Origin: Nemertoderma westbladi
Lineage: Eukaryota > Xenacoelomorpha > Nemertodermatida > Nemertodermatidae
Length of the DNA stretch: 64,000 bases
Reading direction: 5' to 3'
NCBI GenBank assembly: GCA_032718475.1
Contig: JAUCBJ010009141.1
Span: forward strand, 124,001 to 188,000
Shown: positions 1-12,702 of the stretch, one piece after another
Layout: each line of letters begins with the position of its first letter
How positions within the stretch are numbered: position 1 is the stretch's first letter
The notes under the pieces: model-generated
Told to the model about the DNA's origin: nothing
Databases searched by the model: none
The model's input: the letters and a program-made list of their open reading frames with translations, nothing else
Program-made: the position numbers and the translations under genes

Positions 1-1675
1 AATCTTAAATGAACGTCAAAAGAACAGGTAACACTTACATTTATAGCAGTAATCAGCTGTTATTTGCTACGTCTTTCCGCTGGAGATGGATGAATTTTGA
101 TTGCGTTGGAACACCCCCTATCTGTGGCTGTCTGAGTGGAGAGATAAGTAGCCTATCTCCCTGTTAATATTGTTGTGTTCTAGAATATTTATTATAGTTT
201 CATCGTATTGCCAAAGTGACTAGAGCTGAAGTTGACTCATAATACAATAATTCACCTCAAATATCTCAGCTATTTCATGAACATAATGAAGTATTAAATC
301 CATGTCAAATTCCTTGGTATTTTTCTGCAATAATTTATCAAAATATCCTCTGATTTTTTTCAAAAACCATATCAATTTTCATATTTATAACTTCTATCCC
401 ACTCCACGAGATAAAGTATCTTAAATGAAAGTCAAAAGAACAGGTAACACTTACATTTATAGAAGTAATCAGCTGTTATTTGCTACGTCTTTCCGCTGGA
501 GATGGATTAATTTTGATTGCGTTTCAACACCCCCAATCTGTGGCTTTCTGAGTGGAGAGATAAGTATCCTATCTCCCTATTAATATTGTTGTGTTCTAGA
601 ATATTTTTTATAGTTTCATCGTATTGCCAAAGTGACTAGAGCTGACGTTAACTCATAATACAATAATTCACCTCAAATATCCCAGCTATTTCATGAACAT
701 AATGAAGTATTAAAGCCATGTCAACATCCTTGGTGTTTTTCTGCAATAATTTATCAAAATATCCTCTAATTTTTTTCAAAAACCATATCGATTTTCTTAT
801 TTATAAGAAATAAAAAAAGAACAGGTAACACTTACATTTATAGCAGTAATCAGCTGTTATTTGCTACGTCTTTCCGCTGGAGATGGATGAATTTTGATTG
901 CGTTGGAACACCCCCTATCTGTGGCTGTCTGAGTGGAGAGATAAGTAGCCTATCTCCCTGTTAATATTGTTGTGTTCTAGAATATTTATTATAGTTTCAT
1001 CATATTGCCAAAGTGACTAGAGCTGAAGTTGACTCATACTACAATAATTCACCTCAAATATCTCAGCTATTTCATGAACATAATGAAGTATTAAATCCAT
1101 GTCAAATTCCTTGGTATTTTTCTGCAATAATTTATTAAAATATCCTCTGATTTTTTCAAAAACCATATCAATTTTCATATTTATAACTTCTATCCCACTC
1201 CACGAGATAAAGAATCTTAAATGAAAGTCAAAAGAACAGGTAACACTTACATTTATAGAAGTAATCAGCTGTTATTTTCTACGTCTTTCCGCTGGAGATG
1301 GATGAATTTTGATTGTGTCAGAACACCCCCTATCTGTGGCTGTCTGAGTTGAGAAATAAGTTGCCTATCTCCCTATTAATATTGTTGTGTTCTAGAATAT
1401 TTATTATAGTTTCATCGTATTGCTAAAGTGGCTGGAGCTAAAGTTATTATGTAATTAATGCAATAATTCACCTCAAATATCTCAGCTATTTCATGAACAT
1501 AATGAAGTATTAAAGCCATGTCAAAATCCTTGGTGTTTTTCTGCAATAATTTATCAAAATATCCTCTGATTTTTTACAAAAATCATATCGATTTTCATAT
1601 TTATAACTTATATCCCACTCAACGAGATAAAGTATCTTAAATGAAAGTCAAAAGAACAGGTAACACTTACATTTA
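1..1675. repeat. Satellite array block 1 (~417-bp monomers)
   Basis: About four head-to-tail copies of an AT-rich monomer of roughly 417 bp. Landmarks recurring in every copy are CAGCTGTTATTTGCTACG, CTTTCCGCTGGAGATGG, ACACCCCCTATCTGTGG and TTTCATCGTATTGC. One monomer junction near 800-820 is several tens of bases short. The block is cut at 1675 by a retroelement and resumes at 4498 in the same monomer phase. No transcription unit is visible; the short ORFs in it repeat only because the monomer repeats. Confidence 0.95.
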
Positions 1676-4255
1676 TTCGTTAAGGCGGCCGATATCCGCC
1701 GCCTAATCAGCCGCAGGGTGGCGTTGTGGCGCTCTGGCGAGATCGAAGCCCTCTTACAAGAGGCTGAGCGAGGCTCCCCTGGGCGCACTACAGGAAGGCG
1801 TGCAGGAACCCAACCCCCCAATTCGGATAAAGAACACACAGTCCGTGTGTTTACGAGACTAATGTTGGAGGGGAAGGTAAGAAACGCAGTCCGCTGGGTG
1901 ACCAGTCGGGAGTCCGGAGGCGTGTTGGACCCAGAGTCCGATATCGAAGTTGGTCAGCAAAGAGTCAAAGTACTCGATGTTCTTCGGAATAAACACCCGG
2001 CTGCAGCGCCTCCCAATAGAGAATCATTAATACAGTGCGGCGAGCCGCCTCTCAAGGTCGACGTCGACGTGACGGCGGCGCACATCGAGGAGGTGGCCCG
2101 GCGCCTGCACGGTGGCGGCGGTCCCGCGGGTTGCGACTCCACACGCTGGCAGGATTATCTGCTCCGCTATGGCGCCCATAGTGAGCGCCTCCGAGACACA
2201 GTTGCTGCAATCACCCGGACTCTAGCGAATGTAGTTGTACCGTGGGAGTCTGTCCGGGCACTTATGTCTGGCCGACTGATCGCGCTGGATAAGTGTCCGG
2301 GTGTGCGGCCCATCGGAATCGGGGAGTGTCTCCGGCGTATAATGGCCCGCGCAATGGCCGCGATCACAGGGGATGACGTCACCATCACGTGTGGCGCCGA
2401 ACAGCTGTCGGCGGGGACCTCCGCAGGAGTCGAGGCTGCGATACACTCGATGTCATCGCTGTTCGAGGATAACAGTGACTCGGGTTGGGGGGTGCTACTG
2501 GTGGACGCGGCCAACGCGTTCAACTCGCTCAACCGGGTAGCTGCGTTGTGGAACGCGCGCTGCCTGTGGCCACGATGCTCTACATTCCTGTTTAACAGTT
2601 ATCGGGGCCACAGTATCCTTGTCATGAAGGGGACTGACGCAATTATATTCAGCGCGGAGGGCGTTACCCAGGGCGACCCCCTTGCAATGCTGCTGTACGC
2701 CATCGGAGCCCTCCCGTTGATCCGGAGTTTACGGTCCCCTACAGTCCGGGAGAGTTGGTACGCCGACGATTCTGGCGGGGCGGGTGAACTCCCAGACTTA
2801 CTGCAGTGGTTTGAGGAGCTGCTCAAACTCGGCCCAGCTTTTGGTTACTTCCCCGAGACGTCCAAATGCTACCTCGTAGTCGACCCCGAGTACGAGGACG
2901 AGGCTCGCAGAGTCTTCAGTGGCCACCAGATAAAGATTGTAACGGGACACCGGTTTCTCGGGGGGTTTCTCGGGAGTTCGGGAGAACGACGCCAGTATGT
3001 GCGGGCGAAGGTGGCTGCGTGGGTAGAGGCGACGGACGCACTGGCGACGATGGCTGAATCCCAACCACAGGCGGCCTTCTCCGCCATGGTCTGCTCGTTG
3101 CAGCGTGAGTGGGCGTATCTCCAGAGGGTTACCGTCGACTGCGAAGAGGAGTACGCCGTTCTAGAGACAGCCATCGCCCAAAGATTCCTTCCTGCAGTGA
3201 TCGGAGGAACCATAACTCCGGCAGAACGAAAACTGTTTAGTTTGTCCCCACAACGAGGAGGTCTAGGACTGCGAAACCCGGTAGCCGAGGCAAAACCGTC
3301 GTACCTCGTATCCTTGCACGGGACCCGGTTCCTGAGCGTCGCGATGGCCGGCACCGAGGAATTCGACCTCCCAGCCCACCGGGACTGCTTGGCGAAGGCG
3401 AGGAAGGTCGACCGAGACGACCGGAAACTGACCGAGATCTCAGAGTTCGAGGAGGCACTGGAGGCGATGACCGAACGCCGCTGCCGCACTATCCGCCGAG
3501 CGGCGGAGTACAAAACCGGTAGCTGGATCTCGTCGATTCCCCGGGCGGACCTCCAGTACGATCTATCCCCACGTGAGTTTCGTGACGCGATCGCCGTGCG
3601 ATACGGAAGTCCCCTCCTTGGAGTACACAGCCGGTGCGACGGATGCGGGGCTGCCTTCGACCTGAACCATGGGTTGAACTGTAAGAAGGGCGGCCTCGTC
3701 ATCCAGCGCCACAATGAGCTGAGAGATACTGTGGGCGACCTCGCGGCGTTGGCGTTTGGGCCGCGCAATGTAATGCTGGAGCCAGTAGTAAGGGAGCAGT
3801 TGGAGGAAGGTGACGGGACAGGGCTGCGGTGCGATGTAGGGATTAGGGGCGCGTTTAACGTGCAGACTCAGGCGTTGATCGATATCAGGTCAACCAACCT
3901 TGACGCCGAGTCGTACGTTAACCGCGCTCCTATGACCGTTCTCGAGGCGGCGGAGGACGAGAAGAAGCGGCTATACGCGGCTGCTGTAGCAGCTCGTCGC
4001 GGCGATTTCTCTCCCTTCGTGGCTTCGTGCGACGGAGTGTTGGCACCGCAGGCCAATAGACTGCTCAGAGTCATAGCCACCAGACTCCATGCATCCTGGG
4101 GGAAACCCTACGCGACAGTCATGGGATGGGTCCGGACGCGAATATTATTCGCCATCGTCCGTGGCACATCCCACTGTCTGCGCGGATCCCGCATGCGGTG
4201 GCGCAGTGGCCTGGGGCTAGAGGACGGCGCTGGTCTCCCCTCCATGGCGGATTAG
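1676..4255 (+). CDS. Reverse transcriptase with C-terminal C2HC and restriction-like endonuclease domain, N-terminus missing
   Basis: This is the polyprotein of a non-LTR retrotransposon. The frame is open from 1676, and a GTG at 1718 is only the first conventional start-like codon, so the true N-terminus is lost. Counting from 1718, RT palm motif A (VDAANAFNSLNR) lies near residue 261, motif B (GVTQGDPLAM) near 315 and the catalytic YADD near 347. A Cys-X2-Cys-X7-His-X3-Cys cluster sits near 640. It is followed by RHNELRD and an R-x-D...IDIR pattern near 700-725, compatible with a PD-(D/E)XK (restriction-like) endonuclease as in R2/CRE/HERO-type elements. The FNSLNR/TQGDPLAM wording recalls a family I remember from cnidarian and mollusc genomes; the clade is uncertain. 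There is no internal stop. High GC against AT-rich flanks supports recent arrival. Confidence 0.82.
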   Translation, partial: FVKAADIRRLISRRVALWRSGEIEALLQEAERGSPGRTTGRRAGTQPPNSDKEHTVRVFTRLMLEGKVRNAVRWVTSRESGGVLDPESDIEVGQQRVKVLDVLRNKHPAAAPPNRESLIQCGEPPLKVDVDVTAAHIEEVARRLHGGGGPAGCDSTRWQDYLLRYGAHSERLRDTVAAITRTLANVVVPWESVRALMSGRLIALDKCPGVRPIGIGECLRRIMARAMAAITGDDVTITCGAEQLSAGTSAGVEAAIHSMSSLFEDNSDSGWGVLLVDAANAFNSLNRVAALWNARCLWPRCSTFLFNSYRGHSILVMKGTDAIIFSAEGVTQGDPLAMLLYAIGALPLIRSLRSPTVRESWYADDSGGAGELPDLLQWFEELLKLGPAFGYFPETSKCYLVVDPEYEDEARRVFSGHQIKIVTGHRFLGGFLGSSGERRQYVRAKVAAWVEATDALATMAESQPQAAFSAMVCSLQREWAYLQRVTVDCEEEYAVLETAIAQRFLPAVIGGTITPAERKLFSLSPQRGGLGLRNPVAEAKPSYLVSLHGTRFLSVAMAGTEEFDLPAHRDCLAKARKVDRDDRKLTEISEFEEALEAMTERRCRTIRRAAEYKTGSWISSIPRADLQYDLSPREFRDAIAVRYGSPLLGVHSRCDGCGAAFDLNHGLNCKKGGLVIQRHNELRDTVGDLAALAFGPRNVMLEPVVREQLEEGDGTGLRCDVGIRGAFNVQTQALIDIRSTNLDAESYVNRAPMTVLEAAEDEKKRLYAAAVAARRGDFSPFVASCDGVLAPQANRLLRVIATRLHASWGKPYATVMGWVRTRILFAIVRGTSHCLRGSRMRWRSGLGLEDGAGLPSMAD

Positions 4256-4497
4256 AACAGTAGTACAGCAACAAGTACTGAAGTAGCAAGTATGTAGGCC
4301 AGTCAGTTTGAATTTCCCTCCAATATTTGTATCACTTTTTACTATTTAAACTGTAATAATTACAATTGGTGATGGGTTTCTCTCATTGTATACTGTATGT
4401 ATTACGTGTCTAATATATTGCACTAATCTCAGTTGTAGATAAAATAGCCATAGTAACAGACATAAGCATAATAGTCCAATGTATTGACAAACTTGTG
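4256..4497 (+). other. 3' UTR of the non-LTR element
   Basis: This AT-rich, non-coding stretch runs from the TAG stop to the downstream target-site duplication. It ends in unique sequence with no A-tail or microsatellite. Such tail-less ends are known for elements whose RT recognises a structured 3' UTR; that this applies here is inference. Confidence 0.6.
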
Positions 4498-7400
4498 CTT
4501 ACATTTATAGAATTAATCAGCTGTTATTTGCTACGTCTTTCCGCTGGAGATGGATTAATTTTGATTGCGTTGGAACACCCCCTATCTGTGGCTGTCTGAG
4601 TGGAGAGAAAGAGTAGCCAATCTCCCTATTAATATTGTTATTATTGTTATTATTATTGTTATTATTAATATTGTCTAGACTATTTTTTATAGTTTCATCG
4701 TATTGCCAAAGTGACTGGAGCTGAAGTTAACTCATAATACAATAATTAACCTCAAATTTCTCAGCAAGTTCATGAACATAATGAAGTATTAAAGCCATGT
4801 CAAAATCTTTGGTGTTTTTCTGCAATAATTTATCAAAATATCCTCTGATTTTTTACGAAAACCATATCGATTTTCATATTTATAACTTCTAACCCACTCC
4901 ACGAGATAGCGAATCTTAAATGAAAGTCAAAAGAACTGGTAACACTTACATTAATAGAAGTAATCAGCTGTTATTTGCTACATCTTTCTGCCAGAGATGG
5001 ATTAATTTTGATTGTGTCAGAACACCCCCTATCTGTGGATGTCTGAGTGGAAAGATAAGTAGCCTATCTCCATATTAATATTGTTGTATTCTATAATATT
5101 TATTATAGTTTCATCGTATTGCCAAAGTGACTAGAGCTGAAATTGACTCATAATACAATAAATCACCTCAAATATCTCAGCTATTTCATGAACATAATGA
5201 AGTATTAAATCCATGTCAAAATCCTTGGTATTTTTCTGCAATAATTTATCAAAATATCCTCTGATTCTTTACTATAACCATATCGATTTTAATATTTATA
5301 ACTTCTAACCCACTCCACGAGATAGAGAATCTTAAATGAAAGTCAAAAGAACAGGTAACACTTACATTTATAGCAGTAATCAGCTGTTATATGCGACGTC
5401 TTTCCGCTGGAGATGGATGAATTTTGATTGTGTCAGAACACCCCCTATCTGTGGCTGTCTGATTGGAGAGATAATAATCCTGTTTCCGTATTAATATTGT
5501 TGTGTTCTAGAATATTGATTATAGTTTCATCGTATTGCTAAAGTGGCAGGAGATAAAATGATTATGTAATGCAATAATTCACCTCCAATATCTCAGCTAT
5601 TTCATGAACATAATGAAGTATTAAAGCCAGGTCAAAATCCTTGGTGTTTTTCTGCAATAATTCATCAAAATATGCTCTGATTTTTTTCAAAAACCATATC
5701 GATTTTCATATTTATAACTTCTATCCCACTCCACGAGATAGAGAATCTTAAATGTAACGTCAAAAGAACAGGTAACACTTACATTTATAGAAGTAATCAG
5801 CTGTTATTTGCTACGTCTTTCCGATGGAGATAGATGAATTTTGATTGTGTCAGAACACCACCTATCTGTGGCTTTCTGAGTGGAGAGATAAGTAGCCTAT
5901 CTCCCTATTAATATTGTTGTGTTCTAGAATATTTTTTATAGTTTCATCGTATTGCCAAAGTGACTGGAGCTGAAGTTAACTCATAATACAATAATTCACC
6001 TCAAATATCTCAGCTATTTCATGAACATAATGAAGTATTAAAGCCATGTCAAAATCCTTGGTATTTTTCTGCAATAATTTATCAAAATATCCTCTGATTC
6101 TTTACTATAACCATATCGATTTTAATATTTATAACTTCTAACCCACTCCACGAGATAGAGAATCTTAAATGAAAGTCAAAAGAACAGGTAACACTTACAT
6201 TTATAGCAGTAATCATCTGTTTTATGCTACGTCTTTCCGCTGGAGATGGATGAATTTTGATTGTGTCAGAACACCCCCTATCTGTGGCTGTCTGAGTGGA
6301 GAGATAAGAATCTTGTTTCCGTATTAATATTATTGTGTTCTAGAATATTTATTATAGTTTCATCGTATTGCTAAAGTGGCAGGAGCTAAAGTTATTATGT
6401 AATGCAATAATTCACCTCCAATATCTTAGCTATTTCATGAACATAATGAAGTATTAAAGCCATGTCAAAATCCTTGGTGTTTTTCTGCAATAATTTATCA
6501 AAATATCCTCTAATTTTTTACAAAAACCATATCGATTTTCATATTTATAACTTCTATCCCACTCCACGAGATAGAGAATCTTAAATGTACATCAAAAGAA
6601 CAGGTAACACTTACATTTATAGAAGTAATCAGCTGTTATTTGCTACGTCTTTCCGCTGGAGATGGATGAATTTTGATTGCGTTGGAACACCCCCTATCTG
6701 TGGCTGTCTGAGTGGAGAGATAAGTAGCCTATCTCCCTGTTAATATTGTTGTGTTCTAGAATAATTATTATAGTTTCATCGTATTGCCAAAGTGACTATA
6801 GAGCTGAAGTTGACTCATAATACAATAATTCACCTCAAATATCTCAGCTATTTCATGAACATAATGAAGTATTAATTCCATGTCAAATTCCTTGGTATTT
6901 TTCTGCAATAATTTATCAAAATATCCTCTGATTTTTTTCAAAAACCACATCAATTTTCATACTTATAACTTCTATCCCACTCAACGAGATAAAGAATCTT
7001 AAATGAAAGTCAAAAGAACAGGTAACACTTACATTTATAGAAGTAATCAGCTGTTATTTGCTACGTCTTTCCGCTGGAGATGGATGAATTTTGATTGTGT
7101 CAGAACACCCCCTATCTGTGGCTGTCTGAGTTGAGAAATAAGTAGCCTATCTCCCTATTAATATTGTTGTGTTCTAGAATATTTATTATAGTTTCATCGT
7201 ATTGCTAAAGTGGCTGGAGCTAAAGTTATTATGTAATGCAATAATTCACCTCAAATATCTCAGCTATTTCATGAACATAATGAAGTATTAAAGCCATGTC
7301 AAAATCCTTGGTGTTTTTCTGCAATAATTTATCAAAATATCATCTGATTTTTTACAAAAATCATATCGATTTTCATATTTATAACTTCTATCCCACTCCA

Positions 7401-10400
7401 CGAGATAGAGAATCTTAAATGAACGTCAAAAGAACAGGTAACACTTACATTTATAGCAGTAATCAGCTGTTATTTGCTATGTCTTTCCGCTGGAGATGGA
7501 TGAATTTTGATTGCGTTGGAACACCCCCTATCTGTGGCTGTCTGAGTGGAGAGATAAGTAGCCTATCTCCCTGTTAATATTGTTGTGTTCTAGAATATTT
7601 ATTATAGTTTCATCGTATTGCCAAAGTGACTAGAGCTGAAGTTGACTCATAATACAATAATTCACCTCAAATATCTCAGCTATTTCATGAACATAATGAA
7701 GTATTAAATCCATGTCAAATTCCTTGGTATTTTTCTGCAATAATTTATCGAAATATCCTCTGATTTTTTTCAAAAACCATATCAATTTTCATATTTATAA
7801 CTTCTATCCCACTCCACGAGATAAAGAATCTTAAATGAAAGTCAAAAGAACAGGTAACACTTACATTTATAGAAGTAATCAGCTGTTATTTGCTACATCT
7901 TTCCGCTGGAGATGGATGAATTTTGATTGTGTCAGAACACCCCCTATCTGTGGCTGTCTGAGTTGAGAAATAAGTAGCCTATCTCCCTATTAATATTGTT
8001 GTGTTCTAGAATATTTATTATAGTTTCATCGTATTGCTAAAGTGGCTGGAGCTAAAGTTATTATGTAATTAATGCAATAATTCACCTCAAATATCTCAGC
8101 TATTTCATGAACATAATGAAGTATTAAAGCCATGTCAAAATCATTGGTGTTTTTCTGCAATAATTTATCAAAATATCCTCTGATTTTTTACAAAAATCAT
8201 ATCGATTTTCATATTTATAACTTCTATCCCACTCAACGAGATAAAGTATCTCAAATGAAAGTCAAAAGAACAGGTAACACTTACATTTATAGAAGTAATC
8301 AGCTGTTATTTGCTACGTCTTTCCGCTGGAGATGGATTAATTTTGATTGCGTTGGAACACCCCCTATCTGTGGCTTTCTGAGTGGAGAGATAAGTATCCT
8401 ATCTCCCTATTAATATTGTTGTGTTCTAGAATATTTTTTATAGTTTAATCGTATTGCCAAAGTGACTAGAGCTGAAGTTAACTCATAAAACAATAATTCA
8501 CCTCAAATATCTCAGCTATTTCATGAACATAATGAAGTATTAAAGCCATGTCAAAATCATTGGTGTTTTTCTGCAATAATTTATCAAAATATCCTCTGAT
8601 TTTTTTCAAAAATCACATCGATTTTCTTATTTATAACTTCTATCCCACTCCACGAGATAGAGAATCTTAAATGAACGTCAAAAGAACAGGTAACACTTAC
8701 ATTTATAGCAGTAATCAGCTGTTGTTTGCTACGTCTTTCCGCTGGAGATGGATGAATTTTGATTGCGTTGGAACACCCCCTATCTGTGGCTGTCTGAGTG
8801 GAGAGATAAGTAGCCTATCTCCCTGTTAATATTGTTGTGTTCTAGAATATTTATTATAGTTTCATCGTATTGCCAAAGTGACTATAGAGCTGAAGTTGAC
8901 TCATAATACAATAAGTCACCTCAAATATCTCAGCTATTTCATGAACATAATGAAGTATTAAATCCATGTCAAATTCCTTGGTATTTTTCTGCAATAATTT
9001 ATCAAAATATCCTCTGATTTTTTTCAAAAACCATATCAATGTTCATACTTATAACTTCTATCCCACTCAACGAGATAAAGTATCTTAAATGAAAGTCAAA
9101 AGAACAGGTAACACTTACATTTATAGAAGTAATCAGCTGTTATTTGCTACGTCTTTCTGCTGGAGATGGATGAATTTTGATTGCGTTGGAACACTCCCTA
9201 TCTGTGGCTTTCTGAGTGGAGAGATAAGTATCCTATCTGCCTATTAATATTGTTGTGTTCTAGAATATTTTTTATAGTTTCATCGTATTGCCAAAGTGAC
9301 TAGAGCTCAAGTTGTCTCATAATACAATAATTCACCTCAAATATCTCAGCTATTTCATGAACATAATGAAGTATTAAATCCATGTCAAAATCCTTGGTAT
9401 TTTTCTGCAATAATTTATCAAAATATCCTCTGATTTTTTTCAAAAACCACATCGATTTTCTTATTTATAACTTCTATCCCACTCCACGAGATAGAGAATC
9501 TTAAATGAACGTCAAAAGAACAGGTAACACTTACATTTATAGCAGTAATCAGCTGTTATTTGCTACGTCTTTCCGCTGGAGATGGATGAATTTTGATTGC
9601 GTTAGAACACCCCCTATCTGTGGCTGTCTGAGTGGAGAGATAAGTAGCCTATCTCCCTGTTAATATTGTTGTGTTCTAGAATATTTATTACAGTTTCATC
9701 GTATTGCCAAAGTGACTAGAGCTGAAGTTAACTCATAATACAATAATTCACCTCAAATATCTCAGCTATTTCATGAACATAATGAAGTATTAAAGCCATG
9801 TCAAAATCATTGGTGTTTTTCTGCAATAATTTATCAAAATATCCTCTGATTTTTTTCAAAAATCACATCGATTTTCTTATTTATAACTTCTATCCCACTC
9901 CACGAGATAGAGAATCTTAAATGAACGTCAAAAGAACAGGTAACACTTACATTTATAGCAGTAATCAGCTGTTGTTTGCTACGTCTTTCCGCTGGAGATG
10001 GATGAATTTTGATTGCGTTGGAACACCCCCTATCTGTGGCTGTCTGAGTGGAGAGATAAGTAGCCTATCTCCCTGTTAATATTGTTGTGTTCTAGAATAT
10101 TTATTATAGTTTCATCGTATTGCCAAAGTGACTATAGAGCTGAAGTTGACTCATAATACAATAATTCACCTCAAATATCTCAGCTATTTCATGAACATAA
10201 TGAAGTATTAAATCCATGTCAAATTCCTTGGTATTTTTCTGCAATAATTTATCAAAATATCCTCTGATTTTTTTCAAAAACCATATCAATTTTCATACTT
10301 ATAACTTCTATCCCACTCAACGAGATAAAGTATCTTAAATGAAAGTCAAAAGAACAGGTAACACTTACATTTATAGAAGTAATCAGCTGTTATTTGCTAC

Positions 10401-12697
10401 GTCTTTCCGCTGGAGATGGATGAATTTTGATTGCGTTGGAACACCCCCTATCTGTGGCTTTCTGAGTGGAGAGATAAGTATCCTATCTGCCTATTAATAT
10501 TGTTGTGTTCTAGAATATTTTTTATAGTTTCATCGTATTGCCAAAGTGACTAGAGCTCAAGTTGTCTCGTAATACAATAATTCACCTCAAATATCTCAGC
10601 TATTTCATGAACATAATGAAGTATTAAATCAATGTCAAAATCATTGGTATTTTTCTGCAATAATTTATCAAAATATCCTCTGATTTTTTTCAAAAACCAC
10701 ATCGATTTTCTTATTTATAACTTCTATCCCACTCCACGAGATAGAGAATCTTAAATGAACGTCAAAAGAACAGGTAACACTTACATTTATAGCAGTAATC
10801 AGCTGTTATTTGCTACGTCTTTCCGCTGGAGATGGATGAATTTTGATTGCGTTGGAACACCCCCTATCTGTGGCTGTCTGAGTGGAGAGATAAGTAGACT
10901 ATCTCCCTGTTAATATTGTTGTGTTCTAGAATATTTATTATAGTTTCATCGTATTGCCAAAGTGACTATAGAGCTGAAGTTGACTCATAATACAATAATT
11001 CACCTCAAATATCTCAGCTATTTCATGAACATAATGAAATATTAAATCCATGTCAAATTCCTTGGTATTTTTCTGCAATAATTTATTAAAATATCCTCTG
11101 ATTTTTTTCAAAAACCATATCAATTTTCATATTTATAACTTCTATCCCACTCCACGAGATAAAGTATCTTAAATGAAAGTCAAAAGAACAGGTAACACTT
11201 ACATTTATAGAAGTAATCAGCTGTTATTTGCTACGTCTTTCCGCTGGAGATGGATGAATTTTGATTGCGTTCGAACACCCCCTATCTGTGGCTTTCTGAG
11301 TGGAGAGATAAGTAGCCTATCTCCCTATTAATATTGTTGTGTTCTAGAATATTTTTTATAGTTTCATCGTATTGCCAAAGTGACTAGAGCTGAAGTTAAC
11401 TCATAATACAATAATTCACCTCAAATATCTCAGCTATTTCATGAACATAATGAAGTATTAAAGCCATGTCAAAATCCTTGGTGTTTTTCTGCAATAATTT
11501 ATCAAAATATCCTCTAATTTTTTCAAAAACCATATCGATTTTCATATTTATAACTTCTATCCCACTCCACGAGATAAGAATCTTAAATGAAAGTCAAAAG
11601 AACAGGTAACACTTACATTTATAGAAGTAATCAGCTGTTATTTGCTACGTCTTTCCACTGGAGATGGATGAATTTTGATTGTGTCAGAACACCCCCTATC
11701 TGTGGCTTTCTGAGTGGAGAGATAAGTAGCCTATCTCCCTATTAATATTGTTGTGTTCTAGAATATTTTTTATAGTTTCATCGTATTGCCAAAGTGACTG
11801 GAGCTGAAGTTAACTCATAATACAATAATTCACCTCAAATATCTCAGCTATTTCATGAACATAATGAAGTATTAAAGCCATGTCAAAATCCTTGGTATTT
11901 TTCTGCAATAATTTATCAAAATATCCTCTGATTCTTTACTATAACCATATCGATTTTAATATTTATAACTTCTAACCCACTCCACGAGATAGAGAATCTT
12001 AAATGAAAGTCAAAAGAACAGGTAACACTTACATTTATAGCAGTAATCAGCTGTTATATGCTACGTCTTTCCGCTGGAGATGGATGAATTTTGATTGTGT
12101 CAGAACACCCCCTATCTGTGGCTGTCTGAGTGGAGAGATAAGAATCCTGTTTCCGTATTAATATTGTTGTGTTCTAGAATATTTATTATAGTTTCATCGT
12201 ATTGCTAAAGTGGCAGGAGCTAAAGTTATTATGTAATGCAATAATTCACCTCCAATATCTCAGCTATTTCATGAACATAATGAAGTATTAAAGCCATGTC
12301 AAAATCCTTGGTGTTTTTCTGCAATAATTTATCAAAATATCCTCTAATTTTTTACAAAAACCATATCGATTTTCATATTTATAACTTCTATCCCACTCCA
12401 TGAGATAGAGAATCTTAAATGAAAGTCAAAAGAACAGGTAACACTTACATTTATAGAAGTAATCAGCTGTTATTTGCTACGTCTTTCTGCTGGAGATAAA
12501 TGAATTTTGATTGCATTGGAACACAACACCCCCTATCTGTGGCTTTCTGAGTGGAGAGATAAGTATCCTATCTCCCTATTAATATTGTTGTGTTCTACAG
12601 TTGAATATTTATTATAGTTTCATCGTATTGCCAAAGTGACTGAAGCTGAAGTTAACTCATAATACAATAATTCACCTCAAATTTCTCAGCAAGTTGA
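4498..12697. repeat. Satellite array block 2 (~20 monomers, with higher-order structure)
   Basis: About 8.2 kb of the same ~417-bp monomer. At least two monomer types alternate: one with GCGTTGGAACACC and GAAGTTGACTCATAATAC, the other with GTGTCAGAACACC and TAAAGTTATTATGTAATG. Rare variants recur at fixed distances. CAGCTGTTGTTTGC near 8715 recurs near 9965, and CAAGTTGTCTC near 9308 recurs near 10558, both about 1250 bp (three monomers) apart. A TTATTATTG-type microsatellite lies at 4630-4670. The block ends where BEL/Pao element 1 inserted. Confidence 0.95.
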
Positions 12698-12702
12698 TAA
12701 AC
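12698..12702. repeat. Target-site duplication TAAAC, left copy of element 1
   Basis: TAAAC directly precedes the TG of the 5' LTR and recurs at 23649-23653 directly after the terminal CA of the 3' LTR. Uninterrupted satellite monomers (near 25317) contain ATAAACATAATG, which shows the empty site. Confidence 0.85.

Larger units (their letters stand above)
1676..4497 (+). mobile_element. 5'-truncated non-LTR retrotransposon inserted in satellite
   Basis: The satellite motif CTTACATTTA occurs at 1666-1675 and again at 4498-4507. Everything between is GC-rich and unlike the satellite, so this is a clean insertion with a 10-bp target-site duplication. The RT reading frame is already open at the first inserted base (1676), so the 5' end is truncated, as target-primed reverse transcription often produces. 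The 3' UTR is 4256-4497 and has no poly(A) or simple-repeat tail. The element carries one uninterrupted ORF with RT, a C2HC cluster and a nuclease-like end. Confidence 0.88.

Noticed and set aside
2869-3768. 299-aa minus-strand ORF
   Set aside because: It is antisense to the RT ORF, which carries clear motifs; high GC makes long antisense frames likely.
8854-9039. Repeated 61-aa ORF (FLKKIRGYFDKLLQKN) on the minus strand of the satellite, at 6768, 8854, 10104 and 10938
   Set aside because: It recurs only because the monomer recurs, is broken in most monomers, and shows no codon-position bias in its variation.
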